From Mariprofundus sp. (GTDB taxonomy: Bacteria > Pseudomonadota > Zetaproteobacteria > Mariprofundales > Mariprofundaceae): DNA of 27,530 bases. The stretch covers positions 1 through 27,530 of the forward strand of contig WFUI01000037.1 in NCBI GenBank assembly GCA_015485035.1, given 5' to 3'. Of this stretch, positions 18,223 through 26,088 are shown piece by piece; within the stretch, counting starts at the first letter, position 1; the number at the start of each line of letters is the position of its first letter. Made by a program: the position numbers and the translations under genes. The notes beneath the pieces were generated by a model that was not told the DNA's origin, ran no database searches, and saw nothing but the letters and a program-made list of their open reading frames with translations.

Positions 18223-18462
18223 TCAGCCATTTTGAGAGTCGCTCCGGCATGAGTGGTAGGCACTGATACTCGACAGGGTCGAGACAGTATAAGGTACAAC
18301 CATGGTCAGGGCGCTTTTCAACCATGCGGTTGAGTCCATGGTTCCGGCCAGAATGGCATCACCATGATTAATGAAGACCAGAATTGGCCCGACAATCAGG
18401 GCAAAGCGAAGTGCGGTGCGAACCACTTCCGGCTGGCGGGCTGTATGCAGATGTTTTCTCAT
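18223..18462 (-). CDS. nrtS: NrtS-type small nitrate/nitrite transporter
   Basis: 79 residues with two membrane helices (about 15-37 and 44-68). The helix motifs ALIVGPILVFINHGDAIL and MVVPYTVSTLSSISAY match the NrtS family as I recall it, small proteins reported to carry nitrate and nitrite across the inner membrane, probably as oligomers. The INHGD motif and the proline-tyrosine pair in helix 2 are the main evidence. No nitrate reductase or assimilation gene is in the window, so the cellular role is inferred from family only. It ends against the lipoprotein gene and is divergent from the repressor gene. The ribosome binding site is weak. Confidence 0.82.
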   Translation of the reverse strand: MRKHLHTARQPEVVRTALRFALIVGPILVFINHGDAILAGTMDSTAWLKSALTMVVPYTVSTLSSISAYHSCRSDSQNG

Positions 18463-18503
18463 GATCTTTGTTGAGATAAAGGCATAAAACTTAGTCTGCC
18501 ATG

Positions 18504-18521
18504 CTGTAAAATCTATTACAG
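18504..18521. repeat. Inverted repeat CTGTAA-N6-TTACAG between nrtS and the repressor gene
   Basis: Six-base arms, six-base spacer. It contains CTGT-N10-ACAG, close to the enterobacterial LexA box (CTGT-N8-ACAG) but with two extra bases. It lies 42 bases from the nrtS start and just before the proposed repressor promoter. Confidence 0.45.
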
Positions 18522-18527
18522 GCTGTG

Positions 18528-18556
18528 TTGATGTGTGACGGGCAATAAGTTTTACT
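18528..18556 (+). promoter_or_regulatory. Probable promoter of the HTH-S24 repressor gene
   Basis: TTGATG and TTTACT separated by exactly 17 bases, each 4 of 6 matches to the sigma-70 hexamers. The predicted transcription start falls at the left edge of the palindrome at 18563-18578. The 5' leader would be very short (about 28 bases). Confidence 0.5.
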
Positions 18557-18562
18557 TGCCAA

Positions 18563-18578
18563 GTGTACGTTCGTACAC
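18563..18578. promoter_or_regulatory. Palindromic operator candidate GTGTACG-TT-CGTACAC
   Basis: Perfect seven-base arms with a two-base spacer, placed over the predicted transcription start and ending 12 bases before the start codon of the LexA/UmuD-like gene. This is the expected site for a self-repressing dimeric protein. It differs from the E. coli LexA box and from the GAAC-N4-GTTC box, though it shares GTAC-type half-sites with some non-enteric LexA operators. Confidence 0.6.
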
Positions 18579-18590
18579 CATGCTGCGGCT

Positions 18591-19163
18591 ATGGTGAATA
18601 AAGATCCTTTTTATCTCGGTCGTTTGCAGGACTATTACGCGCTGCATCGTCTGATTCCATCCTATGCAGAAATCGCATCGCTGGTCGGCGTGAGCAAGCA
18701 GGGGGCGGTCAAGTTCATTGATCGCATGATTTTTGCCGGTTATATACGCAAGGGATCGGGTGGTCGTTTGAGTCCGGCCAATATGTTTTTTGCGCGGCCG
18801 CATGTGGGGCGTGCCCCGGCCGGTTTTGCCAGCCCGGCAACCGAGGCGCTGGGTGATGCCATTACCATTGATGAATATCTGGTTGAACGCCCTTCCAGCA
18901 CGGTGCTGGTCAGCGTGCGTGGTGATTCGATGATAGATGCAGGTATTCATGATGGTGATTTCCTGATTGTCGAGCGTAATACCAATCCGAACATCGGTAA
19001 AATTGTCGTGGCGATTGTTGATGGTGATTTTACCATTAAATACTTGCGTTCCGGTTCCGACGGCCTGTTTCTGGAGCCGGCCAATGAGGATTACCCCAAT
19101 ATCTACCCGGAAACCTCGCTCGATATCTACGGCGAGGTCGTCGGCCAGTTCCGTAAATTCTGA
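18591..19163 (+). CDS. LexA/UmuD-like HTH-S24 self-cleaving repressor
   Basis: 190 residues. A winged helix-turn-helix like that of LexA lies at about 20-62 (IPSYAEIASLVGVSKQGAVKF). The C-terminal S24 peptidase domain has S113 in RGDSMIDAG and K150 in DGDFTIK, spaced 37 apart exactly as in E. coli LexA. A cleavable Ala-Gly bond (A77-G78) sits in APAGFASPATEA, 36 residues before the Ser; the FxSPA context is closer to UmuD than to LexA. So one protein may combine repressor and UmuD-like polymerase accessory functions, cleaved upon RecA activation. The ATG at 18591 has no clear Shine-Dalgarno, and no earlier in-frame start exists after the TAA at 18546. Followed by the Y-family polymerase. Confidence 0.88.
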   Translation: MVNKDPFYLGRLQDYYALHRLIPSYAEIASLVGVSKQGAVKFIDRMIFAGYIRKGSGGRLSPANMFFARPHVGRAPAGFASPATEALGDAITIDEYLVERPSSTVLVSVRGDSMIDAGIHDGDFLIVERNTNPNIGKIVVAIVDGDFTIKYLRSGSDGLFLEPANEDYPNIYPETSLDIYGEVVGQFRKF

Positions 19164-19172
19164 TTTTTTTAC

Positions 19173-19199
19173 CACGAAGGATACGAAGCGCACGAAGGA
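19173..19199 (+). repeat. Three 9-base units CACGAAGGA / TACGAAGCG / CACGAAGGA
   Basis: Tandem 9-mers just after the repressor stop codon, preceded by a T-run and ACC. The outer two units are identical and the middle one differs at three positions. I recognise the pattern as similar to dispersed ACGAAGGAC-type repeats of many environmental bacterial genomes, of unknown role. The rest of the 142-base gap to the polymerase gene shows no other feature. Confidence 0.6.
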
Positions 19200-19305
19200 A
19201 AAAGAAAAACATTCAACACAGGGTGGAAAGACGAAATGAATAGTCCGTATCTGCTCTGCACAACCCACAGCTTCTATTTTTTCTTCATGATGAGTGTCTT
19301 CTTAG

Positions 19306-20541
19306 ATGAAAACAATGCATAACTGGAGCAATGCGATTGCACATGTGGATTGCGATGCGTTTTATGCTTCCTGCGAAACAGTGCGGCATCCGGAACTGGA
19401 AGGGCGGCCGGTCTGTGTGCTTTCCAGTCAGAATGCTATTGTGGTGGCCAAATCCTATGATGCCAAACACCTTGGCATCGGCACCGGGATGCCGGTATGG
19501 GAAGCGAGAAAGCTTGCGCCGCGGGCGGTATTCCTGGCTGCCGATTTCCGTTATTATGGTCAGATGTCCGACAAGGTGTTCGCCATACTCCGTTCTTACA
19601 GTCCTGATATCGAGATTTATTCGATTGATGAGGCTTTTATGGATATGAACGGTATCCGTCTCCTGTGGCGTAAATCATTTTGTCAGCTGGCTGATGATAT
19701 ACGTATGTCCATCTGGCGGGAAACGGGGATTACCGCTTCGGTCGGTATCGCCAATACGCGCACATTGGCCAAGATGGCTTCCGAATCCTGCAAGCCGGAT
19801 GGTACTATGGTTGTGCCGGGAAAACAGATCGAACATTTTCTGAATGATCTTGCCGTAACCGATATTCCTGGCATTGGCCGTAACCGGGCAGCATTGCTGC
19901 ACAAGTTCGGAATCCGTACAGCCCTGGAGTTTGTCCGGCTTGGCGATGGCCTGATGTGCCGTTTGCTGGGGAGGCATGGTATGCAGCTCAAGCAGGAATT
20001 ATCAGGGCATTCGGTGTTGCCGTTACTGTTGAAGCCGGTATTGCCGAAAAGTATTGCCCGTACAGCTGCGATGGGCTGTGTGACGGATGACCGGGATCTT
20101 ATTATGGCACATGTAAGCGGGCATGTGATGCGGCTGGTTTCCGAACTGGTGGCCAGGCACCTGCTGACCCGTCGCTTGCGTCTGTTTCTCACACGGGTCA
20201 CGTTTGAACATGATAGTATATCGTTGCCGCTGGAAGTGCCGAGCAATAGTCTGAAGCGATTGATGGCTGCGATAAAGTCGGGATTTCACAGCTTATTCAG
20301 AACGGGGAAGCAGTATCGCGGTTGTGGTGTGGTCGCGTCCGATATCAGTTGCGAAGCAACAACGACCAACGATTTGTTCGGTTTGATGGTGTCTGATACG
20401 CGTCAGACCGATTTGATGTCAACGGTGAATGCCATTAACAGGAAATACGGCAATCGTACACTGTCACTTGCTGCTGCCAGCCGGGTAAGGCAGAAATCAA
20501 AACAGCCACGGTTTTTCTATCCGGTTCTGACTGCTCATTAG
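19306..20541 (+). CDS. umuC: Y-family translesion DNA polymerase (UmuC/DinP type)
   Basis: 411 residues, about the length of UmuC. The palm has HVDCDAFYASCE with catalytic D15 and YSIDEAFMD with D108 and E109. Then come SVGIANTRTLAKMAS, the helix-hairpin-helix region TDIPGIGRNRAALLHKFGI (about 185-205) and a C-terminal little-finger domain from about 245. The enzyme copies past DNA lesions with low fidelity. Its pairing with a LexA/UmuD-like gene suggests an UmuDC-type mutagenesis cassette. The start is fixed at or after 19306, because the preceding in-frame codon is TAG; the Shine-Dalgarno is weak. The symbol is given by context; the sequence has mixed UmuC/DinB traits. Confidence 0.88.
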   Translation: MKTMHNWSNAIAHVDCDAFYASCETVRHPELEGRPVCVLSSQNAIVVAKSYDAKHLGIGTGMPVWEARKLAPRAVFLAADFRYYGQMSDKVFAILRSYSPDIEIYSIDEAFMDMNGIRLLWRKSFCQLADDIRMSIWRETGITASVGIANTRTLAKMASESCKPDGTMVVPGKQIEHFLNDLAVTDIPGIGRNRAALLHKFGIRTALEFVRLGDGLMCRLLGRHGMQLKQELSGHSVLPLLLKPVLPKSIARTAAMGCVTDDRDLIMAHVSGHVMRLVSELVARHLLTRRLRLFLTRVTFEHDSISLPLEVPSNSLKRLMAAIKSGFHSLFRTGKQYRGCGVVASDISCEATTTNDLFGLMVSDTRQTDLMSTVNAINRKYGNRTLSLAAASRVRQKSKQPRFFYPVLTAH

Positions 20542-20829
20542 AGATGCTGATGTGTTGTCATCCTGGCAAAATCAGCGCTTCCTCAGAAAAGCTGTTCAGT
20601 GCGGCTATTTTCACCTTCGGTTCACAATGCAAAAGGTATAGTGTATTTCACCATCCGTGCACCGGGAAAAGTCATATTATAAGCCGTGTTTCCTGTTATC
20701 GGAGTGATTGAGCTGGTGATATGGTTCTGACAGATTCCATATTGATTTACGACAAAACCAGACTTGCAGATATGATTGCTATAGACTACATATAAAAACA
20801 GGTGCTTTTGACCGAACGAAGGAGTTCGT
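20542..20829. other. Intergenic region before the fatty-acid operon
   Basis: 288 bases, the longest gap in the window. No convincing gene or terminator is visible. A poor promoter candidate (TTGCAG, 17 bases, TACATA) lies near 20764-20792. No PsrA-type GAAAC-N4-GTTTC or FadR-type operator was seen. The only clear structure is the hairpin at 20813-20828. Confidence 0.5.
20813..20828 (+). promoter_or_regulatory. Hairpin CGAAC-GAAGGA-GTTCG holding the Shine-Dalgarno of the thiolase gene
   Basis: Perfect five-base arms flank GAAGGA, which with the next G is the ribosome binding site; the start ATG follows at 20830. It could be a weak translational control hairpin, or a DNA operator of the GAAC-N6-GTTC type. 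Confidence 0.4.
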
Positions 20830-22164
20830 ATGGCAACACGAAGTACAAGACAGCACAAAACAACCGATGTGGCAATTGTAGCCGGTATCCGAACGCCGCT
20901 GGGCAAGGCATCCGGTGTATTTGATCAGCTCAGTGTGGTGGATCTGGGCGTATTATCGGTACGGGAAGTCCTGGCGCGTTCACCGGTAAGCCGTGATGAT
21001 ATTGATCAGGTTATTATCGGTAATGTGATTCAGCCATCTGAAGCAGCCAACGTGGCTCGGGTGATTGCGTTGACTGCCGGGATTCCGCGTCGCGTTCCAG
21101 CCTGTACTGTGCATCGCAATTGCGCTTCGGGAATGCAGGCGATCACCGATGCGGCAGAAAAAATTCAACTGGGTCGGGCTGATGTGGTGCTGGCTGGCGG
21201 GGTGGAGTCCATGACACATGCACCTCTGCTGTTTCATGACCGTTTTCGCGCCGCCATGGCCAAATTACCCAAAGCCAGAACATTACAGCAGAAGCTGCCT
21301 GTGCTGATGGAGATCGCCAGAGCGCCGTGGAAACCGCGCATTGCCTTGCTGGAAGGGTTGACCGATCCGACTGTTGGCCTCGGCATGGGACAGACTGCTG
21401 AGGTGTTGGCGCGTGAGTTCGGTATTTCGCGTCGGGAACAGGATGAATTTTCGGTCCAGAGTCATCATCGTGCCGCCGCATCATGGGATGAGGGCTGGTT
21501 TGACGATGAGGTGATGCATGTGTTTGCACCACCATCCTTCGCTGTCGTACATCGTGATGAGGGAATTCGTGCGGGGCAGAGTATGGAGGCGCTGGCTAAA
21601 TTGAAGCCGGTGTTTGACAAGCCGCTGGGCTCGGTCACGGCCGGTAACAGCTCGCAGATTACCGATGGTGCGGCCATGCTGATTCTGGCCAGTCGCGAAA
21701 AAGCAGAGGCGGAAGGCTGGCCTGTCATGGGTTATCTGCACGACTGGGCTTATGCCGGTTGCGATCCGGCGCGCATGGGCCTGGGGCCGGTGTTTGCCAC
21801 GCAGCGGCTGTTGGTGTCGGCAGGTATGAGTATGTCTGACCTGGCCAGAGTAGAAATCAATGAAGCATTTGCCGCACAGGTGCTTGCCTGTCTGAAAGCG
21901 ATGGATTCGGATGCATTTGCAAACAAGAACCTGGGAGTCGGGAAAGCTGTTGGCGCACCGGAAATGGATATCCTGAATGTACATGGTGGAGCAGTGGCTT
22001 TCGGGCATCCTGTCGGTATGACCGGTGCACGTCTGGTGCTGACCCTGCTCAGACAGCTGCGTGATGATACCGGTGGTGGTATGGCGGTTGGAACCCTGTG
22101 CATTGGAGGTGGTCAGGGCGGTGCGGTGCTGGTGGGTAGCGAACCGGCCGGGGGTGGATCATGA
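20830..22164 (+). CDS. Acetyl-CoA C-acyltransferase (thiolase, FadI/FadA type)
   Basis: 444 residues, nearer FadI (436) than FadA (387). It performs the last step of beta-oxidation, thiolytic release of acetyl-CoA from 3-ketoacyl-CoA. Seen: nucleophile C98 in VHRNCASGMQA, GGVESMTHAP, NEAFAAQ, the active-site histidine motif NVHGGAVAFGHPVGMTGAR (H393) and the acid/base C424 in CIGGGQGGA. Its stop codon overlaps the next start as ATGA, so it is co-translated with the multifunctional beta-oxidation enzyme; the two should form a trifunctional complex. Named FadI only by length and linkage, so no symbol is given. Confidence 0.93.
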   Translation: MATRSTRQHKTTDVAIVAGIRTPLGKASGVFDQLSVVDLGVLSVREVLARSPVSRDDIDQVIIGNVIQPSEAANVARVIALTAGIPRRVPACTVHRNCASGMQAITDAAEKIQLGRADVVLAGGVESMTHAPLLFHDRFRAAMAKLPKARTLQQKLPVLMEIARAPWKPRIALLEGLTDPTVGLGMGQTAEVLAREFGISRREQDEFSVQSHHRAAASWDEGWFDDEVMHVFAPPSFAVVHRDEGIRAGQSMEALAKLKPVFDKPLGSVTAGNSSQITDGAAMLILASREKAEAEGWPVMGYLHDWAYAGCDPARMGLGPVFATQRLLVSAGMSMSDLARVEINEAFAAQVLACLKAMDSDAFANKNLGVGKAVGAPEMDILNVHGGAVAFGHPVGMTGARLVLTLLRQLRDDTGGGMAVGTLCIGGGQGGAVLVGSEPAGGGS

Positions 22165-24254
22165 ATGTGGTCAGTCTGATACGAGAAGAGAACATCGCTC
22201 GCCTGCATTTTGAGCGTTCTGACAAGCCGGTCAATGTGCTTGATGAAGTGTGTATTGTGCAACTGGAGGAGCATCTGGAAGCGCTGGAAGCGGAGCCACC
22301 CGGAACACTGGTGCTGGAGAGTGGCTGTGCCGGTTGTTTTATCGCCGGTGCCGATCTGGACATGATCGCGGCCGTTACCGATGCGAATGAAGCAACCAAA
22401 CTGGCGGAACGGGGGCAGTCTCTGTGTCGCCGTATTGAAGTATTGCCGTCGGTATCGATTGCGCTGGTACACGGTGCCTGTATGGGCGGGGGTCTGGAAA
22501 TGGCGCTGTCCTGTGACTACATCGTGACGGTGGATGATAAACGTACGCAGCTGGCATTACCGGAAATTAAAATCGGTATTCATCCCGGTTTCGGCGGTTG
22601 TGTGCGGTTACCCAGGCGGGTCGGCTGGATGCAGGCAGTCGAGATGATTCTCAGTGGTCGGGCAGTCGATGCCAAACATGCCCGTCGCATTGGTTTAGCG
22701 GCTTTATGCAGCAAACCGGAGCAGCTCGATGATGCAGTGTCTTATCTGGCCGCAAAGGGCAAGGTGAAAACACGTAAATTTAATCCATGGTGGTTGAAGC
22801 TGTGGCCGGCGCGTGTGTTGTTTTTTCAGCAAGTGGAGAAAAAGACCTATGCACGTTTGAAGCATCTGGATGTCGAAGCGGCCTATCCGGCTATTCCGGC
22901 CACGATTGCCTTGCTGCAAGAGATTATCGGTTTGTCGGATGGTCTGGCACTGGCGCGCGAAGCTGAATCGCTGGGCCGACTGGCGGTTACGCCAACCTGC
23001 AAAAACCTGATTCGTGTATTCCATCTTGGCGATGCGCTGAAAAAGCAGGATGCTGCCAAGCGAGGTCGCAAGGCAGTGGCCGGGTTTAAAAAAGCAGCGG
23101 TGTACGGTGCCGGTGTGATGGGTGGCGGTATTGCCTGGGTGGCATCGAAAACGATGGATGTGGATCTGCATGAAGTAGCTGCCGAACCACTGGCGCGTGG
23201 TATGAAAGGAATCGGACGACTGGCGACCCGCCGGGGGCGGACGGATAGCAAACGCCTGAATCGGATCAGGCCGGTACTGGACAACAGTGGTCTGCGTGAT
23301 GTCGATGTGGTGATCGAAGCGGTACTGGAAGACATCAAGATCAAACGCAAATTATGGGCTGAAGTCGGAAAATATGTATCGACAGAGACGTTGTTGCTGT
23401 CCAACACGTCATCCCTGTCGATTTCAGATATGCAGCACCGGCGTGCCAATGCGGAGCGTATTGCAGGCATGCACTTTTTTAATCCGGCTCCGAAAATGCC
23501 GCTGGTTGAAGTGATTGCCGGTGAAAAAACGACAGCTGATACACTGGATAAAACCTGTGCACTGGCGACTTCATGGGGCAAGTATCCGATTATCGTGGCG
23601 GATCGCCCCGGCTTTCTGATTAATCGTTGTCTGATGCCATACATGGTGGCCGCACTGAAATTACTTGAAGCCGGCCAGAAACCCGAACATGTTGATGGGG
23701 TGCTGAAGCGATTCGGTATGCCAATGGGTGCGGTTGAGCTGGCTGACCGGGTGGGGCTGGATATTTGCCATCATGTTGGCGCTCACCTTGCCGAAGCTTT
23801 TGAGCATCAACAGCCCATGCCGGGGTGGTTCGACAGGATGGTTGAGGCCGGCTTGCTGGGTGAAAAGTCCGGCAAGGGCTTCTTTGTCTATGAAAAAGGT
23901 AAACAGGGTGCTTTGAACCCTGAACTGGGCACTTATTTGCCCTCAGGCCGGGTGAAGGAGCAGGAGTTTGATGCCGACATGGCAGCATCTGCTGATGTGA
24001 TGACGGCTGCGGATATTGAAGATGCCTGTTTGATTCCGATGTTACTGGAAGCTTTGCAATGTCTGTCTGAACAGGTGGTGCGTGATCCGGAACAGCTTGA
24101 TGCTGCCTTTATTTACGGTATCGGATTTCCTCCCTTCCGAGGTGGTTTGCTGCGTCATTTCGGGTTATATAATGAAGCTGCATTAATACAGAAAATCGAA
24201 GCACTTGGATTGACTGCACCGGACAATCTGGAGGTGTTGCATGAATTCCAATAA
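22161..24254 (+). CDS. Fatty-acid oxidation multifunctional enzyme (enoyl-CoA hydratase / 3-hydroxyacyl-CoA dehydrogenase, FadJ/FadB type)
   Basis: 697 residues. The N-terminal crotonase half has the oxyanion-hole segment CFIAGADLDM and both catalytic glutamates, E113 (HGACMGGGLEMALSCDY) and E135 (ALPEIKIGIHPGFGG). The dehydrogenase half has the NAD motif YGAGVMGGGIA (315-325), SNTSSLSISD and catalytic H438 in GMHFFNPAPKMPLVEV, then two C-terminal helical dehydrogenase domains. It hydrates enoyl-CoA and oxidises the hydroxyacyl-CoA. It overlaps the upstream thiolase by 4 bases and the downstream ligase by 14. Confidence 0.93.
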   Translation: MNVVSLIREENIARLHFERSDKPVNVLDEVCIVQLEEHLEALEAEPPGTLVLESGCAGCFIAGADLDMIAAVTDANEATKLAERGQSLCRRIEVLPSVSIALVHGACMGGGLEMALSCDYIVTVDDKRTQLALPEIKIGIHPGFGGCVRLPRRVGWMQAVEMILSGRAVDAKHARRIGLAALCSKPEQLDDAVSYLAAKGKVKTRKFNPWWLKLWPARVLFFQQVEKKTYARLKHLDVEAAYPAIPATIALLQEIIGLSDGLALAREAESLGRLAVTPTCKNLIRVFHLGDALKKQDAAKRGRKAVAGFKKAAVYGAGVMGGGIAWVASKTMDVDLHEVAAEPLARGMKGIGRLATRRGRTDSKRLNRIRPVLDNSGLRDVDVVIEAVLEDIKIKRKLWAEVGKYVSTETLLLSNTSSLSISDMQHRRANAERIAGMHFFNPAPKMPLVEVIAGEKTTADTLDKTCALATSWGKYPIIVADRPGFLINRCLMPYMVAALKLLEAGQKPEHVDGVLKRFGMPMGAVELADRVGLDICHHVGAHLAEAFEHQQPMPGWFDRMVEAGLLGEKSGKGFFVYEKGKQGALNPELGTYLPSGRVKEQEFDADMAASADVMTAADIEDACLIPMLLEALQCLSEQVVRDPEQLDAAFIYGIGFPPFRGGLLRHFGLYNEAALIQKIEALGLTAPDNLEVLHEFQ

Positions 24255-26049
24255 GACCCGCTGTATCGGTTTGAAACAGGCGGAACAGGCCACATGCCTG
24301 CCTGATTTATTGTTTGCCACACCGCCCGACTGGCTGGACAAACCAATGCTGCGGTTCAGGACGGATGATGGCAATTGGCACTCATGGTCAAGGATTCGTG
24401 TACAGCAGTCGGTACTCAGAGTGGCTGCGTGGCTTGAGTCGAAGGGGATAAAACCCGGGGATCGGGTCGGAATTCTGGGGCATAACTCACCGGAATGGTT
24501 TATTGCCGATTTCGCTATACTGCGATTGGGAGCTGTGACGGTACCCGCCTATTTTACCGATCCACCCGAAGCTGTCCGTTATGTGTTTGATGATGCCGAT
24601 GTGTCAGTGATCTTCGTCGAAGAGGGTGAACAGCAGGACAAGCTTGCAGGATACAAACGGGAGAGTGTGGATACTCCATTCATCTCTTTCCATGGGGAGG
24701 GAGAGAGTATCGCGACTATTTCTGCTGACGTGCAGTGGGATAACCGACTGGAAGCACCATGCCCTGATCGGGCCGACCTGGCTACGCTGATATACACTTC
24801 GGGCACAACCGGGCACCCCAAGGGCGTGATGCTCAGTCATGGCAACCTGCTTAGTGATGTGGCAGCGGGGCTTGGCGCTGTGGCGGTATTTCCCGATGAT
24901 TTGTTTCTGTCATTCCTGCCGACGTCACATGCCTTTGAACGTACTGTCGGCCATTTTCTGCCGACTGCCTGTGGTGCCGAGATTGCCTACGCTGAAGCAG
25001 TCACAACCCTGTTGCGTGATATGCCGGAAGTGCAGCCCACAATCATGATTTCTGTTCCGCGCCTGTATGAAAAGATTTATGCCGGAGTGCAGGCCAAACT
25101 GGCGGCCGGACCGGGCTTGAAACGCAAGCTGTTCGATCTGGCTCAAAAGCTGGGCATGGAACGGTTTGAATTAAAACAGCAGGGCAAAGACCTGGCAGCC
25201 GGCAAAGCATTCGTGTGGAGGCTGCTCGATAAAGTGGTCAATGCCAGGTTGCGCGAAAAGATGGGGGGCAGAATCCGCATGTTTATTTCCGGTGGTGCGG
25301 CGTTACATCCAAAAATTGCCCGTTTTTTGTTGGCGGCTGATCTTATGGTATTGCCCGGTTACGGATTGACTGAAACTTCGCCGATATTATCGGTAAATGT
25401 AGCCGGCAACATTAAACCGGCGACGGTCGGGGCAGCTCTGTCCGGTGTGGAAATCAAGGTGGCAGATGATGGTGAACTGCTGGTGAAAGGTCCGATGGTG
25501 ATGCAAGGCTACTGGAATGATCCCGAAGCAACAGCAGCAGCCTTCGATCCCGATGGCTGGTTGTATACCGGAGATATCGTGGAAATGGATGATGAGGGGT
25601 ATATCACCATTGTCGACCGCAAAAAAGAAATGATGGTGCTTTCCAATGGAGAAAATGTTCCTCCTGCGGTAATCGAGCAGCATCTGAATCAGGACCCGTG
25701 TTTTCTGCAAACAATGGTTTTGGCAGATAATCGCCCCTATGTGGCTGCATTGCTGGTGCCCGAAGAAACAGCGCTTGCCCGTGCATGGCAGCAGGACAAG
25801 AAGAAACCTCTGCCGGCAGACTGGCGAGACAATCAGGATGTTTCATCATGGGTGCTCGAGCGTTTGCGCAGCGATGAATTCGATCTGCCCAGTTATATGC
25901 AGGTGAAACGATTTGCATTTGTCGATGCCGAATGGACCCAGGCTGACGGTTTCCTGACACCCACACTGAAACTCAAACGCAGAAAAATCACCGAATACCA
26001 TGCCGATTTGATTGAATCACTCTATCCGGATCATGAGCAGGTTTTATAA
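24241..26049 (+). CDS. Long-chain acyl-CoA synthetase (AMP-forming)
   Basis: 602 residues, ANL superfamily. Adenylate-forming motifs: P-loop LIYTSGTTGHPKGVMLSHGN (183-202), GYGLTETSP (about 378), YTGDIVEMDDEGYITIVDRKKEMM with the hinge, and GENVPP near the C-terminus. It resembles the eukaryote-like/FadD15-type long-chain ligases (about 600 residues) more than E. coli FadD (561). It activates free fatty acids to acyl-CoA, feeding the two enzymes encoded just upstream. Shine-Dalgarno GGAGG lies inside the end of the preceding gene. No acyl-CoA dehydrogenase gene is in the window. Confidence 0.92.
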   Translation: MNSNKTRCIGLKQAEQATCLPDLLFATPPDWLDKPMLRFRTDDGNWHSWSRIRVQQSVLRVAAWLESKGIKPGDRVGILGHNSPEWFIADFAILRLGAVTVPAYFTDPPEAVRYVFDDADVSVIFVEEGEQQDKLAGYKRESVDTPFISFHGEGESIATISADVQWDNRLEAPCPDRADLATLIYTSGTTGHPKGVMLSHGNLLSDVAAGLGAVAVFPDDLFLSFLPTSHAFERTVGHFLPTACGAEIAYAEAVTTLLRDMPEVQPTIMISVPRLYEKIYAGVQAKLAAGPGLKRKLFDLAQKLGMERFELKQQGKDLAAGKAFVWRLLDKVVNARLREKMGGRIRMFISGGAALHPKIARFLLAADLMVLPGYGLTETSPILSVNVAGNIKPATVGAALSGVEIKVADDGELLVKGPMVMQGYWNDPEATAAAFDPDGWLYTGDIVEMDDEGYITIVDRKKEMMVLSNGENVPPAVIEQHLNQDPCFLQTMVLADNRPYVAALLVPEETALARAWQQDKKKPLPADWRDNQDVSSWVLERLRSDEFDLPSYMQVKRFAFVDAEWTQADGFLTPTLKLKRRKITEYHADLIESLYPDHEQVL

Positions 26050-26088
26050 AGCAATAGCACTGTTTCCCTCCCATAGTATTATTTCCCG

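Noticed and set aside
18552..19268. A 238-residue minus-strand open frame opposite the HTH-S24 repressor gene
   Set aside because: It lies antisense over a gene with clear LexA/UmuD motifs, its own sequence has no recognisable domain, and its start falls in the short repeat region. A shadow frame.
18223..20541. The nrtS, HTH-S24 and Y-polymerase group as a phage-borne or mobile defence island
   Set aside because: No integrase, transposase, tRNA attachment site or clear base-composition break is visible; the pair matches a chromosomal SOS mutagenesis cassette.
22883..23644. A 253-residue minus-strand open frame within the multifunctional beta-oxidation gene
   Set aside because: It is antisense to catalytic motifs of a well-supported gene, is Ser/Arg/Ala-rich without domain signs, and has no independent ribosome binding site.
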